From: Ailanthus altissimus
Lineage: Eukaryota > Streptophyta > Magnoliopsida > Sapindales > Simaroubaceae
DNA: 64,000 nucleotides
Direction: 5' to 3'
NCBI GenBank assembly: GCA_946807835.1
Contig: OX327699.1
Coordinates: 23,052,014-23,116,013 of the forward strand
Positions 1-12,951 of the stretch are shown here, in pieces. The notes under the pieces were generated by a model. The model saw only the letters and a list, made by a program, of their open reading frames with translations. It was not told the DNA's origin and searched no databases. Made by a program: the position numbers and the translations under genes. The number at the start of each line of letters is the position of its first letter. The first letter of the stretch is position 1.

Positions 1-1993
1 AATGACCACAACTATTTCATTTTGTAACATGTCCGATATTGACAAAAAAAATTCTGAAGCGTTGCAAATTGTCACAAGGTACAGAGGGAAAAAAATGTAA
101 CTTTTTTTTCCAAGTTATCGAAAACAAAGAGGAACCCAGAAGGCCACTAGATTTTCTTATGCCCATAATCACAATAGCACACCACAAGCACAAATCTCCC
201 TTCTGTTAAAGAGATTTTTGCAGAATTTTCTTCATTTCAGAAATCTACAAATAGTATCATGGTACATAACAATTAAGGACTCCAGGAAATAAAAATCCTC
301 GCAAACCTCCTAAACGTTCTGCCACAGCACCAGTGAGAAGGCCACCAACCATATCCACCACAAGAATATCAGAATTGGCAGCCACATTACCAATTGAAAG
401 CAGAAGAGATAATGAATCTACTCGCAAGAACCTGCAGTACATGCAACCAAGAAACAAATAAGTGCAAGCATATATTCACAGAATTAGTACATTGTATCAC
501 TAAAACAATACTGCCTTATCAAAATGAAAAAAATCATTCATTAACATAAACCTGAACTATTATTACAAACGAATTGCTTGGTCCAAATTCAAAATTAAGA
601 AGTCACTGAGAAATGAACCCTAAATAGAGCAACTGAAGCACATGTCTGACAAGCCATCAAATTTCACAATCCCTTGGTTGCACTAATTTCTTAAAGAATG
701 TTCAATAAAGTTTTGACTTCAAAAATAGTACATAATATTCAAGATAATGTGATTTAAGCATGATGAAAAGGAACTTCTATGATCAGATAGCTCAGATTCT
801 TTAATAATAGAAAGTAAACAACCCAATCTAGTTGTTGAAAGGATAAAAGAATTCATTAGTTATAATAGAATTACCCAATTCTAGCTGGATATTTCTTGAA
901 GTATGCCTCACATATGCTGGGGGAAAAAATGGTGAGAAACAGAAGTCATGAAACAGAGGAAATAAAAAAAAAATGAGGCTTAACTACGAACAGACATACT
1001 TAGTTTACATAATAAACTCCAAATTTGCATGTGTGAGAATAAATTTTTGAGTTGGAAGGTTACCTTCGTGCAAAAGGACGCCTAAGAAGTACTTTGGGAG
1101 CATATTTCTTTTGCTTTTTGCACTTATACTTCTCCTGCAAATGGATCAAACATCAATTCACCTTTCAAATGAAGACTTCATGAAAAATGCATTTCCTCGC
1201 CCTTAAAACAAAATTTTACCTGTGAGAACAGTGTTTTCTTCTCAAATGTTGCACTGTTAGCAATGAGTGCTTCAACGATTTGATCACCAGTTGTGCCCTG
1301 TCTACACGAAAAGTAAGAAACATTTATCAAAAGCTAATTCATGACATTTTTTCACTATACTTTGAAGAATTAACAAGTAAGCTCATTCTGGTAAAAGACC
1401 TAGAGCAAACTGAAATCATATTATGTTCTCACCGCCGCATTTCATCTATGTCTTCACCAGTTAAGCTTTGTGCTTTATTATCATCTATAATGGCTCGATT
1501 GTCTCTGAATTCTCCACTTATTTGATTATTTCCTTTCTCCTTAACATCATCTAAGAGGAAAAATACAAATAAGATAATAATAATAGTTAATTAAAATAAA
1601 ATAAAGTAAGATTGATCATGCAACAGCTTGGAAAAAAAATTATTGTTTAATAGCAAAACCTTCTGTGGTGTAAATAACTTGGGATAAATAAGGCCCGTCC
1701 TTTCCATTATCAACTTGAAAGAGAGAGCCGAAAGGACAACCAATCAATGGCTGCAGAGAGCAGTTCTTATTCCCAATCTTCAACGTCCTGAGGAATCAAT
1801 TCATTAAGCAATTAGATAGCTGCATTAAGCAGGATATAACATAAACAGAAAGAGCGGGAAATACTTACGAGCCGGACGTGAGGCGAGCGAAAACCAGACG
1901 GTCGCCGTCATTGATATCGAGCAATACACTACAACCTTCCCAGGTGACTTTGGCGTTTTGGAATTGATCCTGCTGAAGATTATTCTGCGACAT
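1..1993 (-). CDS. TRM6: tRNA (adenine-58-N1)-methyltransferase non-catalytic subunit TRM6 (3' part outside window)
   Basis: Seven coding exons are visible on the minus strand: 1869-1993, 1660-1787, 1433-1549, 1220-1301, 1064-1134, 875-916 and 307-431. All have GT-AG junctions and keep one frame for about 230 residues. The ATG at 1993-1991 starts MSQNNLQQDQ. Recognisable family segments are WEGCSVLLDINDGDRLVFA, GCPFGSLFQVDNGKDGPYLS, the basic EKYKCKKQKKYAP run and VVDMVGGLLTGAVAERLGG. In the family, TRM6 (Gcd10) pairs with catalytic TRM61 to make m1A58 in the T-loop of tRNAs, including initiator tRNA-Met, in the nucleus. The last visible exon ends at 307 with a GT donor, so further exons lie left of position 1. 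The acceptor at 1301 was preferred over the AG four bases further in because only it keeps the frame (MRRQGTTGDQ). No defect is seen in the visible part. Confidence 0.9.
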
Positions 1994-2121
1994 CGTTTTG
2001 ATCCTTATTGAATAGATATTGCTCTTGTTATTACTGATGAAAAAATATACATAAAAATAAAAAAAAATTAAACCAGAAAATCTTTTGCTACTGAAATATT
2101 CAAACTTTCTCTGGAAGTATG

Positions 2122-2268
2122 AAAACCCTAAAACTAGGGTTTAACCATCGGACAGTATTTTGAGTAATGACGATTATTCTAAGCCCAATTGACTGATGGC
2201 AGCCCTACTAGTTTCCTAAAATGCCCCTCATGAAAATCAGTCGAGGCCCATTATCTACTTGAGGCCCA
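2122..2268 (-). promoter_or_regulatory. TRM6 upstream telo-box palindrome and two site II motifs
   Basis: A telo-box (AAACCCTAA type) occurs as an inverted pair at 2122-2142. Two GGCCCA motifs (TGGGCC, site II, in the sense of the minus-strand gene) lie at 2245-2250 and 2263-2268. This pairing is a known hallmark of plant promoters for ribosome and translation-related genes. It sits 130-275 bp upstream of the TRM6 ATG. Motifs are read directly; the function is inferred. Confidence 0.55.
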
Positions 2269-4194
2269 TCTTATCAAAAGCCTAATCTAATCATTAGTAC
2301 TCAGAATGGAAATAACACGAAGTACGAACCCAATCTAAAAAATGCCATTATATTTTTTTGTTAGTCTAGTTAAATAATCTAGAAAAAAAAGAAGCATTTG
2401 ATAAGAGCAAAAGCGACATGAAGGTGTTTATATTAGTTATGCATGACAAAAATTTATTTTATAATTATTCTATTTTTTTTTATCTTCTATCAATTTTACG
2501 TTAAATAAAAAATAAATAAGAAATGAGATTTAAAATATATATATTTTAATCCCGATCAGATATATAAATATTAATGCAGATATGTGGTCTAAACCTATTA
2601 TCCGAACATGAGTAGCCAACTAAAAATAGTTCATTGTTACAAACTCCCATTGTATGTCTAGGATTAGCCATTTGACCTTAAACCATATACGACAAAATAT
2701 ATGTCTAGTTAGTAATGTAAGTCATGAATTTATCATCACGGTTTATCAAAGAGGTTAATTGATAACATGCAAAGACTAAATCAATTTGAGACTAATTTAC
2801 GAATACGACTTGAAGACATAAGCAATATATATATATATATATAGGAAATTTTAGATATGTATATATAAACTGATTAGGTTTTGTAAGGAATTAATAATCT
2901 ACATTTCTGCTTGTACTGCACGAATATAATTATTTTCTTATTCTTTTGTGGCGGGGAATTGCTTGGCATTTGTTTATTAATGGCTCCATAATAATTTAGA
3001 AATGGGGTGATCTGCTTCCCTATGTTGGAAACGACGACAAGGAGACACCAGTTTTCTATATCTTTGCATAACGAATGGTTGGCCAAATCTATAACTTACT
3101 TCTTAACTACTCCAAAAGATTCTTTATTTATTTTAGTTATATAATAAAATATATTATCAAGAAAAAGAAGAAAAAAAAAGAGAAAGCAAAAATCCCAGCT
3201 CTTGAGTTATGACTTATGAGGGGTTTGTGAATCCTCGAGACAATTTGCTATAGGTATAGTTTTAGGGCTACAGTGGCTCACTCACTGCACTTTCAATTCA
3301 GTGGGTGGGAACAGTTTGATAATTATATTTTTGGAGTGATACAGAAACTTGTTGGAGAATATAGTGGGGGAAGAAAAGGAGATGATGATATTGTTCATTT
3401 TGTGCACCGAAATACAGCGAGATTGAGAGACATTGGAAGACGCAACTTGGAAGGGCAATAGGCCTATTCCTTCTGCGCGTTTTATATGATGTCTCTTTGG
3501 CTCATGCACTTTAATCTTTTGCGAACTTTTTGGAATCTGGACCCACAACGATACACAAAATGACCTAATTGTCCACTACTCTTTTTTTTTATAAATATAT
3601 ATTTATCCTCCACTTTATTTGAGAAGTATTTAGACTTTGATATTTGTGATTTGGGCTTGTATCATCGCTCACAAGAACAAGAGATAAGCCTTAATTATTA
3701 TAAGAGTAGAATTTGAGAAAAATCGAAAGAAAAAAAAAAAGGAAGAGAAAAAGAGAACGTACAAGAGAATAATTCCAAGAAACACAGCATACAAACATGT
3801 TAACTGGTTTTATACCAGCTAGCAGTCGCAACACATAACATGGTTGTTATATATACACTGATCTGCATTGCTGAAGCAACCAAAGAGTTCTAAACGACAT
3901 TACGAGTCTTATTTTACCATTGACCAAGTCAACCTAAAAGTCAACCACCAAGTTGCATTTATTGTGGAACATGTAATCCAAAACCAGAGTGAAATACATG
4001 GCATGATAAACAAAGCGAAACCCACCTCACCACCCTCACTTTACCCTCCCTTATTATCCATCTTGGATCCTCCTCCGTAACACAAAAGAAAAGAAACGTT
4101 CTTAAGTTTCAAAAGCGTCTGTCTCTTTCTCTCTCATGAAAGAGAGAGCTGGCTCACTACAGTTCTATTCTATAATTTGTTAGCCTTGCTTTTC
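2269..4194. other. Intergenic region between TRM6 and the zinc-finger gene
   Basis: AT-rich, with only short unsupported reading frames. It holds a TA microsatellite around 2827-2844 and a possible TATA box for the downstream gene (TATATATA, 3848-3855). A CT/GA-rich stretch at 4116-4150 is typical of a plant 5' leader. No other gene or transposon was recognised. Confidence 0.5.
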
Positions 4195-5987
4195 ATGGCT
4201 CTTCTCACTTTTTTACCGGAACCCACAGAATCCAAGAAAAAGCAACCACCACCGTCGAAACGCAAGAGAAAGCAGGAGAAGCAGAAGCAACCATCTTCAT
4301 GGGACCAAATCAAGAACCTACTCACCTGTAAACAGATCGAAGGGTCGAAAGTGCACGACCCAGCAAAGAATGCTAATGCGTACTTAAAACTCGGCTCTTC
4401 TTGCAGCTCCATATGCAGTTTCAAAGATACTGTTCATGGGAACACCAAGATTGTACACAGAGCTGATAACTCGCCCGAGAGTAGCACAGTAGGTCAAGAA
4501 ACTGGGTTACTGAGTCGAAAAGCTGCAAGTGGGTCATCAACTCGGTCTCTCTCAGGGTCAGCAAGATCCAACGGTGGTTCATCGTACTCGTCATCTTCTA
4601 GAGGCATGCAATTCAGGAAGCTTTCTGGGTGTTATGAGTGTCACACGATCATCGACCCCAGCAGGTATTAAAGTACACTTGATTTTTGTAATTTTTCTTT
4701 TCTGTTTTTGCTTCAATCATTAAGCAAATAAAAAAAACATATTGAATCAGAGTGTTAATATCAGGTTCCCATCTCCAAGAACCACCATATGCGCCTGCTC
4801 TCAGTGCGGAGAGGTCTTCCCAAAGATTGAAAGCTTGGAACTCCATCAAGCAGTTCGCCATGCAGGTATTTTTTCTTTATTTAGTGCAATTAATTATTTT
4901 CACTTAATATTGTTTTCTCGTCATAGTTCATATAAAAAATTGACTCACGCGTTTTATCTTTTACGAGCAAAATTAAGAATTTGATTTGAAACGTGAAACT
5001 TAATCATTTGTTTGGAGATAAGGGAACATAATTCCCGTTAATTTTGCTTTAGCAAAGTCACTCTACTTTCTTTTTGTCAAATCGTGCATTAGCAACACCA
5101 TCCATACTGCCTTCCGTTGCAGTAATATCGAGAAAGTAGTTTTAGCCAATCATATGGCATGTCATTTGAGAGGTCAATAGACCAGTTAGTACACTACTAC
5201 AGCTGTCCCTGGCTAACCCATATCCATGTAAACTGATATCATTAGGTGTCCGATCCTTATTGATGATAACCCATGACCCTACCGATAAGTCAAAGTTATT
5301 GTACTTACGTTATGAGCGTTTATTTTATATTTTCTTTTTTTTTCATATATTATTGGCGCAGTTTCGGAGCTGGGCCCGGAGGATTCGAGTCGTAACATCG
5401 TGGAGATAATCTTCAAGTCAAGTTGGCTCAAGAAAGACAGCCCGATGTGCAAGATCGAGCGGATTTTAAAAGTCCACAACACTCAACGCACAATCCAACG
5501 GTTCGAGGACTGCCGTGATGCAGTCAAGACACGGGCACTAAACAGTACGAGGAAAAACCCCAGGTGCGCAGCCGACGGAAACGAGCTGCTGCGCTTCCAC
5601 TGCACCACATTATCGTGCAACCTCGGCTCGCGCGGCTCGTCCAGTTTGTGCAGCTCGGTTCCCGGCTGCAGCGTGTGCACCATCATCAGGCACGGCTTCC
5701 CAGGCAAGGAGTCCAAAGGGGTCCGCACCACGGCCAGCAGTGGTAGGGCCCACGACTCCTTGAAGAACTGTTCGGACGAGCGCAGGGCCATGTTGGTGTG
5801 TCGTGTGATTGCCGGGAGGGTAAGGTGCATGACGGATGATGATGCGCCGGAGGAGGATATCGTGTCTGCTGGCTCATACGATTCTGTAGCCGGCTACGCT
5901 GGGCTCTACTCAAATCTCGAGGAACTGTCTGTTTTTAATCCAAGGGCCATCCTCCCTTGTTTCGTGGTGATTTACAAAGCTCTGTGA
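4195..5987 (+). CDS. C2H2-type zinc-finger protein, At1g75710 family
   Basis: Exons 4195-4664, 4765-4865 and 5362-5987 join in frame into 398 residues. The first ATG of the open stretch is at 4195 and starts MALLTFLPEP; the 18 in-frame bases upstream contain no ATG. An N-terminal basic stretch (SKRKRKQEKQK, about residues 21-31) could be a nuclear localisation signal. One C2H2 finger has Cys168, Cys171, His184 and His189 (C-x2-C-x12-H-x4-H); its first Cys pair is encoded after the first intron. The C-terminal 200 residues are a conserved plant block containing FKSSWLKKDSPMCKIERILK and a Cys-rich CSSVPGCSVCTIIRHGF stretch. As I recall, this block has been matched to a PARP-like ADP-ribosylation fold, with no known enzymatic activity. 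Role in the cell is not established; nuclear action is inferred. Exon 3 is GC-richer than its surroundings, as expected for coding DNA. Confidence 0.88.
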
Positions 5988-8277
5988 TCTTGAATTTGTA
6001 CTAATAAATCAAACGGTTGGCGTTAACTGAGCTGACCCATTTCTGTATTGTGCACATAAATATTTTACTGTGAGATCAAAACTTTTGTAGTTTAATGAAT
6101 TAGATCAACTACATGCGCGTGTTTTTTAAACTATTGTAATAACTGTTCCGGCAAATTTTAAATACACAGATAGCTACGTAAGCTCAATATTTTTAGTAAA
6201 CTTGCATCGATTTTCTGAGTAAATACACTGAAATCATTGATTATTCATGTGATGCGGACAGAGAAGGTATGTAATAGACAAAGCAACTGCAAATTTTAAG
6301 TGGGGAGTTTGCAGAAACCGTCGGTAGCCATAAGCCATTGACCTGTCATCTTCAACGGACAGCTGTCACTGTCAAAATCACCTTAACTAAAACACTGTAC
6401 TTTAGTTGGTGGGTCTTGCATTTTACGAACAACTTTAAATATTTATATTTAATTCATTTGATGTATTATCTTCGCAAATTATGATCGCAACATATCTACC
6501 AAATATGATAAGGAATGGCTCAGATTATTAATTGGCATCTGAAAATGAAGTGATGATCGTCATGAAATGAGGCTCGTTTTTACTTTCAGAGTCAAGCAAA
6601 TGATGCATTTTTTGTTAAGTAATTGTTATAAGAACTCGGTGATTGAAGCCAATGGACTGAAATTATTAAGCACCACGTGAGATTTTCTTGGTTCTTGAGA
6701 TAATTGCACGATGAGATTTAAAAAAAAAAGATTTTAGCAAGAACAAAAATAACCTAGACCAGGCTGCTCAGTGAAGGTATGGGTGATATACGGGGAAGAT
6801 GATCATTGCCTACACATGCGTGGCCAGTGCCCATATGCTCATTCATTGTTTCTTCTTGTTTCCAAGTGTTTGGATTTACAAAAAAAAAAAAAAAAAAAAA
6901 ATACATATATGGCCAATAGCCGTTCATTGAATATAAATTTATAACGTAAGCTTCCGGTTGATTTAAATAATTAACATAATCTCTCTATTGAAGATACTGA
7001 ATATCTTGCACGTAAAACCATAGAATTAAAATATTTGGGGGACCATCCTCTTGTCTTGTGAGAAACTTCTTAGTTCTCACTGACAGTCCAACTAATCACA
7101 CAAGTATTTGCTAATAATGACTGAGATTCGCTCGCAGGCATTAAGTAGCACGCGCGTCGTCGGGTTCTTTTTTATCTTAATTGTGCAATCGCTATTAATC
7201 GATGTAGCTTTGCACGTTAATGGAGCCAGATTTTGGCTGATTGTTAATCTGAATGTGTTTGTTGAATCAAAATATAAATAGGTTCTTCTCCATTAACAAA
7301 AATGTATGGTCTCTATATGCAAGTTATGGCTTGGTTGAGCAGAAATGCCGGTGAGCGATCCTGATTTTATTTGATTATTTTCCAGCTCAATCATCGAGTG
7401 GGAGAGATAACAGATAAGTTCCTATAATTGTAACTAATGAGAATAAAATCCATCGTTATGGAATGCACTTCATATTATCGCGTAATCACTTGACAAAAAA
7501 GGCTGTCCATCCCCCAATGGCGATAATTAAAAGAAATGACTGCAAATAGAAGGGCATATATATTTGGAAGTTGGAACTGAATCCAAATCAGAATGTGTTT
7601 GATGAAAATTCCGAAAAGCAAGTGGCAAGAGAAGCATAATTAAGCAAATATACTTGCCTTCGCAGAGAGGTAAAATGCTGGATATAGGTGCATCAGTAAA
7701 AGCAATATTTTTGCGGTGGCGTGTTTCTTTTTATCTATATATGATGGCAAGTTTGGGAGATTTTAGCTTTGCAACTCTAATGATTGCGTATCTAGCTTGG
7801 GTTCATTCCATTAGGAAAAAAAAAAAGTAGCTTTCCAAAGTATACGATCAATCTCTCTGTTTTAAAACTGTTCCCCTCGCTCGTAATATGAACAAACTAT
7901 ATACCTTATCTGTGCAAATATTTCTTACATTATCTGTGCACACTAATACTAATAAATCATTTAAGTAACACATTATAATAGAGCGGAATTTGAATTTGAG
8001 TTTTATAAGATTAAATCGTAACAAAATTTTATGATGATGTATGAACTTCTAAATTTTGGTATTTTTTTTTAAAATTTGATCAATTGTAAATATTTTTTCA
8101 CAAAAAAATAAAATAAAAATTGAATATATATATATATATATATTGATAAAGATAAATTTTGTATCTTAAATTAATAAATTAAAAAAAATACAAATAACAA
8201 GATCAACAAAACTAATGAAATACATGTAAAGTTAAAATGGTGAAATATTAAAAAAATTACTAGAATGTAAAATAGAG
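5988..8277. other. Intergenic AT-rich region
   Basis: No gene recognised. It contains the presumed 3' end of the zinc-finger gene and a run of 22 A at 6880-6901, which could be the tail of a decayed retroposon or simply low complexity. A TA microsatellite lies around 8126-8145. Confidence 0.4.
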
Positions 8278-9384
8278 TTATTAAACGGGGGATACGGATA
8301 TTTTTGTTCCATAATTTTAATTTAATTCTTAATTTTATCGTACGAGTTTTAAAAAATTTTAATTTTGTCATAGTCCTATGATTCTGTTAACTTTAACATT
8401 AGAGAGGCAAAACAGTCATGACATGTCAATACTAAAGCGACCTGACACAAAATATTCACGTGTCAATCACTGATTTGTTACTTAAAAATAAAATAAAATA
8501 AAATAAAAATTAAAAAGAGAGCAGTCGCCTCCGCCGTCGTCAGTATTGACTGGTTGCTGATGAGTAATTGCGATTCGACTCAATTTTTTGTGATCTACGC
8601 AATAGTAAGATTTTTTTATCAACGGAGTATCGTAGATGTGCAAAAAGTGAAAACAAAACACCGTGAAAAATGACAGCCACCACCGTTCACCGTTGAATGG
8701 TAGGGTGGTGGCGTGCACCGCCCCCACCACTGGACAAATCGGTGGCCGATTTATCCAACGGTAGAGGCGGTGCACGCCACCGCCCCACCATTCTACAACA
8801 AATGGTGGTGGCCGTTGGCAACTCCCCCACCGTCAATCACAGGTCAAATGGTGGGGCGGTGGCCACCACCGTCCCTCTATTTTCGATTTATTTTTTGGTC
8901 ACCTTCTTTTTTTTTGACAAAAATAATTACACTATTGTGTAGATATAAAAAAAAGATAGAATCCAATAATATAAAATTTGCCTATTTTCATTACTAAAAT
9001 TCGGCGACTGGTGGTGACTGGCGACGACAGTCGCTGGTTTTAGTTGTTCAGTTTTATTTATTTTAAGTATTTTTTAATATAAAATAAATTTTAATATTTA
9101 TTAAAATTTTGAACTTATTAAAACGTGTCACATGTTTTTTTATTTTTAATAGCCTACTAATAACCGACACGTGTACATTGTTTTATGTATTCACATCACT
9201 ATTTTTAATTAACATAATAACTGAGAGCAAATTTATAAATGTATAATAAAAAGAGATTTTCAATTAAAGTTAACAGAATCTTACTAACAGACTATGACAA
9301 AATTAAAAATTTTAAAAATCGTGAAATAAAATTGAGAATTAAGTCAAATTTATGAGACAAAAATGTCCTCATCCCTTATTAAAC
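8278..9384. mobile_element. Non-autonomous Mutator-like element (long TIR, 9-bp TSD)
   Basis: The element proper is 8287-9375 (1089 bp). It is flanked by a perfect 9-bp direct repeat TTATTAAAC at 8278-8286 and 9376-9384. Its ends are inverted repeats: the left begins GGGGGATACGGATATTTTTG and the reverse complement of the right begins GGGATGAGGACATTTTTG. Imperfect inverted similarity continues for more than 200 bp on each side, including a shared GATTCTGTTAACTTTAA stretch and a CACGTGTC motif. A 9-bp TSD with long TIRs is diagnostic of Mutator-like elements. No transposase is present; the open frames inside are short and GC-biased. Confidence 0.85.
8707..8781. repeat. GC-rich perfect hairpin inside the Mutator-like element
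   Basis: GGTGGCGTGCACCGCC at 8707-8722 is repeated as its exact reverse complement at 8766-8781, separated by 43 bp. It lies in a GC-rich core (about 8680-8880) that contrasts sharply with the AT-rich arms. The same GGTGG/CCACC motif recurs through the core. Confidence 0.8.
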
Positions 9385-9868
9385 TATTAAAAGATTTTGG
9401 CTTTCTATTCTCTCAAATTAATATATATACATATATATATATTCTAACTTATTTTTTGGGGCATCTTTTTTCTTGACCTTTAAAGTTGGAAGAAGAGTTG
9501 GCATAAATCAAATAAAAGATAAAATTACGGATATATGATGTTTCATAATTATGATTTTGTTTATATATGAATTAAATTTAAATTTAAATTTAAAATTTAT
9601 ATGTTAAAAAATAATTACAAATATAAAAATTATTTTTATTAAATAAAATATGGATAGATGAACATCACTTGTTAGTTTACAAAAAAATGAAGTTAAAAAA
9701 AATTGTCAAGATAAAGCATGTTTATAATTGTAAGAAAAAAATTTTTTTATTAAAAATATTAAAACTAAAATCACTTTCTTAAATTGACAAAACAAATAAA
9801 AATGTGATACCATGTTTCAATAGAGAATATGACAAGGCTTTGAGAGAGCTATGACCATATATATAGAC
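9385..9868. other. AT-rich spacer
   Basis: Low-complexity AT-rich DNA with a TA microsatellite at about 9421-9441. No gene or element recognised. Confidence 0.4.
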
Positions 9869-9876
9869 CCAGTAAT

Positions 9877-11128
9877 TAGGGATGGCAAAATATTTCACGA
9901 GATAGGATCTCGCCCTCAAATGAGAAGAAAATAGATTAATTTTTGTGAAAATAAGGTTGAGCATGAGAAAAAATTATTCTCTACATTATTAATAAGAAGG
10001 GGATAGGATTAAGTCTCCTCATCCCATCCCACATGCGCTCTATTTTATATGAATATATTAAATATAATTTTTAGTATATAATTATATGGTTTATCAATTT
10101 TTTATTTTATAATTTATATTTAACTATGATACTAAGAAATATGTTAATAATATAATTTTAATAATAAAAACTAAAAATATTTATCAAACATACATAAAAT
10201 TTAGTATTAAGGACATTTATTGTTGAGTTAAGCCGTCAATCATCATTAATTTTATTCTCTCAAACTTTCATTAAATTTGCTCAGTTGTTATCTTTGTTCT
10301 CTCATCAAACTTGCTCCTCTCGTCTCAAGTAACAAATTTAAAACTACAACAAAATTAATTTTTGTAGCATATAAATTTGCATTTAGTACAAGTGGTAGAT
10401 TTGTAAGTCCTTATTGTAGCATACTACATCCAAAGACATTAGAAACTTTAATTTTTGCTCAATATTTATTATGAAAAATTTAAAAGTATGACATATAATT
10501 ATTTATTATTTGTACAAAATTAATTTTTTATTTTATTTAATTTTAACCAACTAATTATTATATGATTTATTTTATTATTACTATATTCAAGTTCTTTTAC
10601 AAATATTCAATGTCACATACTTATTAAAGATATTGATAGAGTTAAATTTCAGTATAATTTTTCGTAAATTTAATTATGTTAAACTATTTATTACATTATC
10701 TTAAATAAATTAATAAGAAGATAAAAGTAATTTATTTATTTATAAGATTGAAGTCTCAATCTCCTAATTTTTAATGAGAAAATATGAAATAATTAATAAA
10801 AATATTAATGATACTTGATACTAAAATATTATTTATTATTCATATTATTAAAAGATATTATTATATTATTTTAATTTATTAGCTCGATTCTTTTTTATTA
10901 TAATATAAATTAATTTTATATTATTAAAATTTATAAATATAAATTATTATTTCATATTAATAAAAATAAAAAATGAAATAAAGATGAAAAAGTCATTCCT
11001 CTTATAGAAATTCTTCATTTCCGTCCTACTAAAATTTTATAAAAAGAAAAAAAAAATTAAAATTAAAAAAAAAAGTACAGGCAGAGAAAATGCCTCTTCA
11101 TCCCTACCCCGCCGAATTGTCATTCTTA
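9877..11128. mobile_element. Decayed hAT-like element
   Basis: The left end reads TAGGGATGGCAAAAT and the reverse complement of the right end reads TAAGAATGACAATTCGGCGG, agreeing at 9 of the first 12 bases. Candidate 8-bp target duplications CCAGTAAT (9869-9876) and CCAATAGT (11129-11136) agree at 6 of 8. The left terminus matches that of the intact hAT-type element at 45395. The interior is AT-rich and has no transposase. Boundaries are likely but not certain because of decay. Confidence 0.5.
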
Positions 11129-11136
11129 CCAATAGT

Positions 11137-12582
11137 CATAACAAGTGATTTGTGCTTGCGTAGCACTATTTTTATTTTTTATTTTTTTATATTTGGGAAG
11201 AGAGTTAAACAAATGATCTTCACTTATTAAATTCACGCACTGCAAGTTTTATATCACTGTATCTTTAAGCATGTGCCTTGAGTAGCGTTGTTCAACCCAC
11301 TTTTTATCCACTTTTAAATTATCAATATTGTCATTATAAAAGTCATTTAAATTTCTTATTATATCCCACATCATTTCAAATTACCCTACCTTCGTTATGT
11401 AAACACCAAACGCCACTGCATCTTTCTCTTTCCAAACAAAATCATGTATTGTAAACATCATCGGCGGCTCTATTGAAGTATATATTGCTCAAAACAAGAG
11501 CAGTCCAAGGAAATTTTGAACCTGGGCAAATCTGAAATTTTAAGTTTAAACAATTTTGTTAAAATAGGTATTTTAAATATAAAACAAAATATTTATTTAA
11601 ATTACAAATTTATTATTTAAAGATCTCTATAATAATTTTTGCTAAAATAGTTTTTAATAAATAATATAGTTAATCCATTTAATATTTCTCGTGAAATTGT
11701 TGATCTTAAATATAATTTTATTATCTTTAACTTTTAAAACTTATTTATGCATAAGCATTCTCTTTATATAGTTAAATACATTAATTATTAATTCTTCATT
11801 TAAAATTGTCTAAAAAAAACTTCACTCAAATTTACTTACTTTTTTTACTACTTTACACACATGTGCACACACGTGTGCACACACATATATTATACTAGAC
11901 ATTTTTTTTATTACAATACAAATAAATATACAAAAATTAATATACATGAAAATAATAATAAAAACCACTTATTTTTTTAAAATATTATAGATAATACAAA
12001 TTATATTAAAATAAAAATAATTTGCTAAAAATTACGATTAACTAAAATAGGTTAGAATGATAGAACTAAATTGAGATTAAAATCGCAATAAAATTGTGCT
12101 TGACCAAAATGTTTAATTTTAGCAAAGCGAACAAAGAAATATATTGATTTCTAAATATTTAAATTAGGAAGAGTGAGTAGTGAAATGTGAACAAAATATA
12201 GACTCTTATTTATAGGAATTTAGAAGGAATACAATTAGTTTATTTTATTAAATTAATCTGTGTAGGAAGGAATAATATTTAATACAATTATTTGATTAGA
12301 ATTAGAATTTGGATTGATTATTAAAATATACAATTAAGGATACATGTATTCAATAGGGCCTTATTTTCAAAACTAACGTTAATTAGCTAAAATTATTTAT
12401 CTAACGATATTTAATTTATTATTAAAATATTTATAAAAGATATACAAATACAAATTAGTAGTTCCATATTCTTAAAGATTGGAGCCTTCCTAAATAAATT
12501 GACCCTATCAATCACCAAAGTTGATTGGGCGAAGATTCACTACTAACTCTAAATTTCTAAGCTATGCATTTTCACTTTACGC
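11137..12582. other. Intergenic AT-rich region
   Basis: No coding signal. A short alternating CACA/CATG microsatellite is at about 11858-11890. Nothing else was recognised. Confidence 0.4.
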
Positions 12583-12951
12583 TCATTAACGGCATGTTTG
12601 GTATGATTTTTTTCATTATATGTTTTTCAAATAGAGTTTACATTAGTAGAATTTTGTTATATAGAGCTTTAAAAAAAATTATTAGTTGCTCAATTTTTTT
12701 TCATAAATTTTAGAGAGAAAAAAGTGTAATTATTTTAATACACAGTTTTTTACTGCTATTTTATAAGGGAATTAAAATAAAATTATTAATTTGAGAATTT
12801 TATAGTATAGATAAACAACAAATTTATTATAATTTATTTATTTATTTATTTTACAATCAAACATCGTATAAATTTTTTTATAGAACTTTTTACTTTTAAA
12901 AAACTCTTTAACTTATAAAAAAAGTCAAACCAAACAAACATAATATCATTA
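12583..12951. mobile_element. Short MITE, hAT-like
   Basis: The element is 12589-12945 (357 bp). Inverted ends share the GTTTGGT/ACCAAAC core: the left begins ACGGCATGTTTGGTATGA, and the right end read in reverse begins TATTATGTTTGTTTGGTTTG. TCATTA is found directly on both sides (12583-12588 and 12946-12951). Such GTTTGGT-type ends are common in plant hAT MITEs, although a full 8-bp TSD is not visible. Confidence 0.5.

Noticed and set aside
4177..4194. Possible upstream extension of the zinc-finger protein by six residues
   Set aside because: The extension has no ATG; the first ATG is at 4195 and matches the expected N-terminus of the family.
5483..5913. Minus-strand frames opposite the zinc-finger gene's third exon
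   Set aside because: Antisense shadows of a well-supported exon.
8482..8997. Overlapping frames on both strands (Trp/Pro/His-rich) in the GC-rich core
   Set aside because: They are shadows of GGTGG/CCACC repeats within the Mutator-like element; no domain and no splice context.
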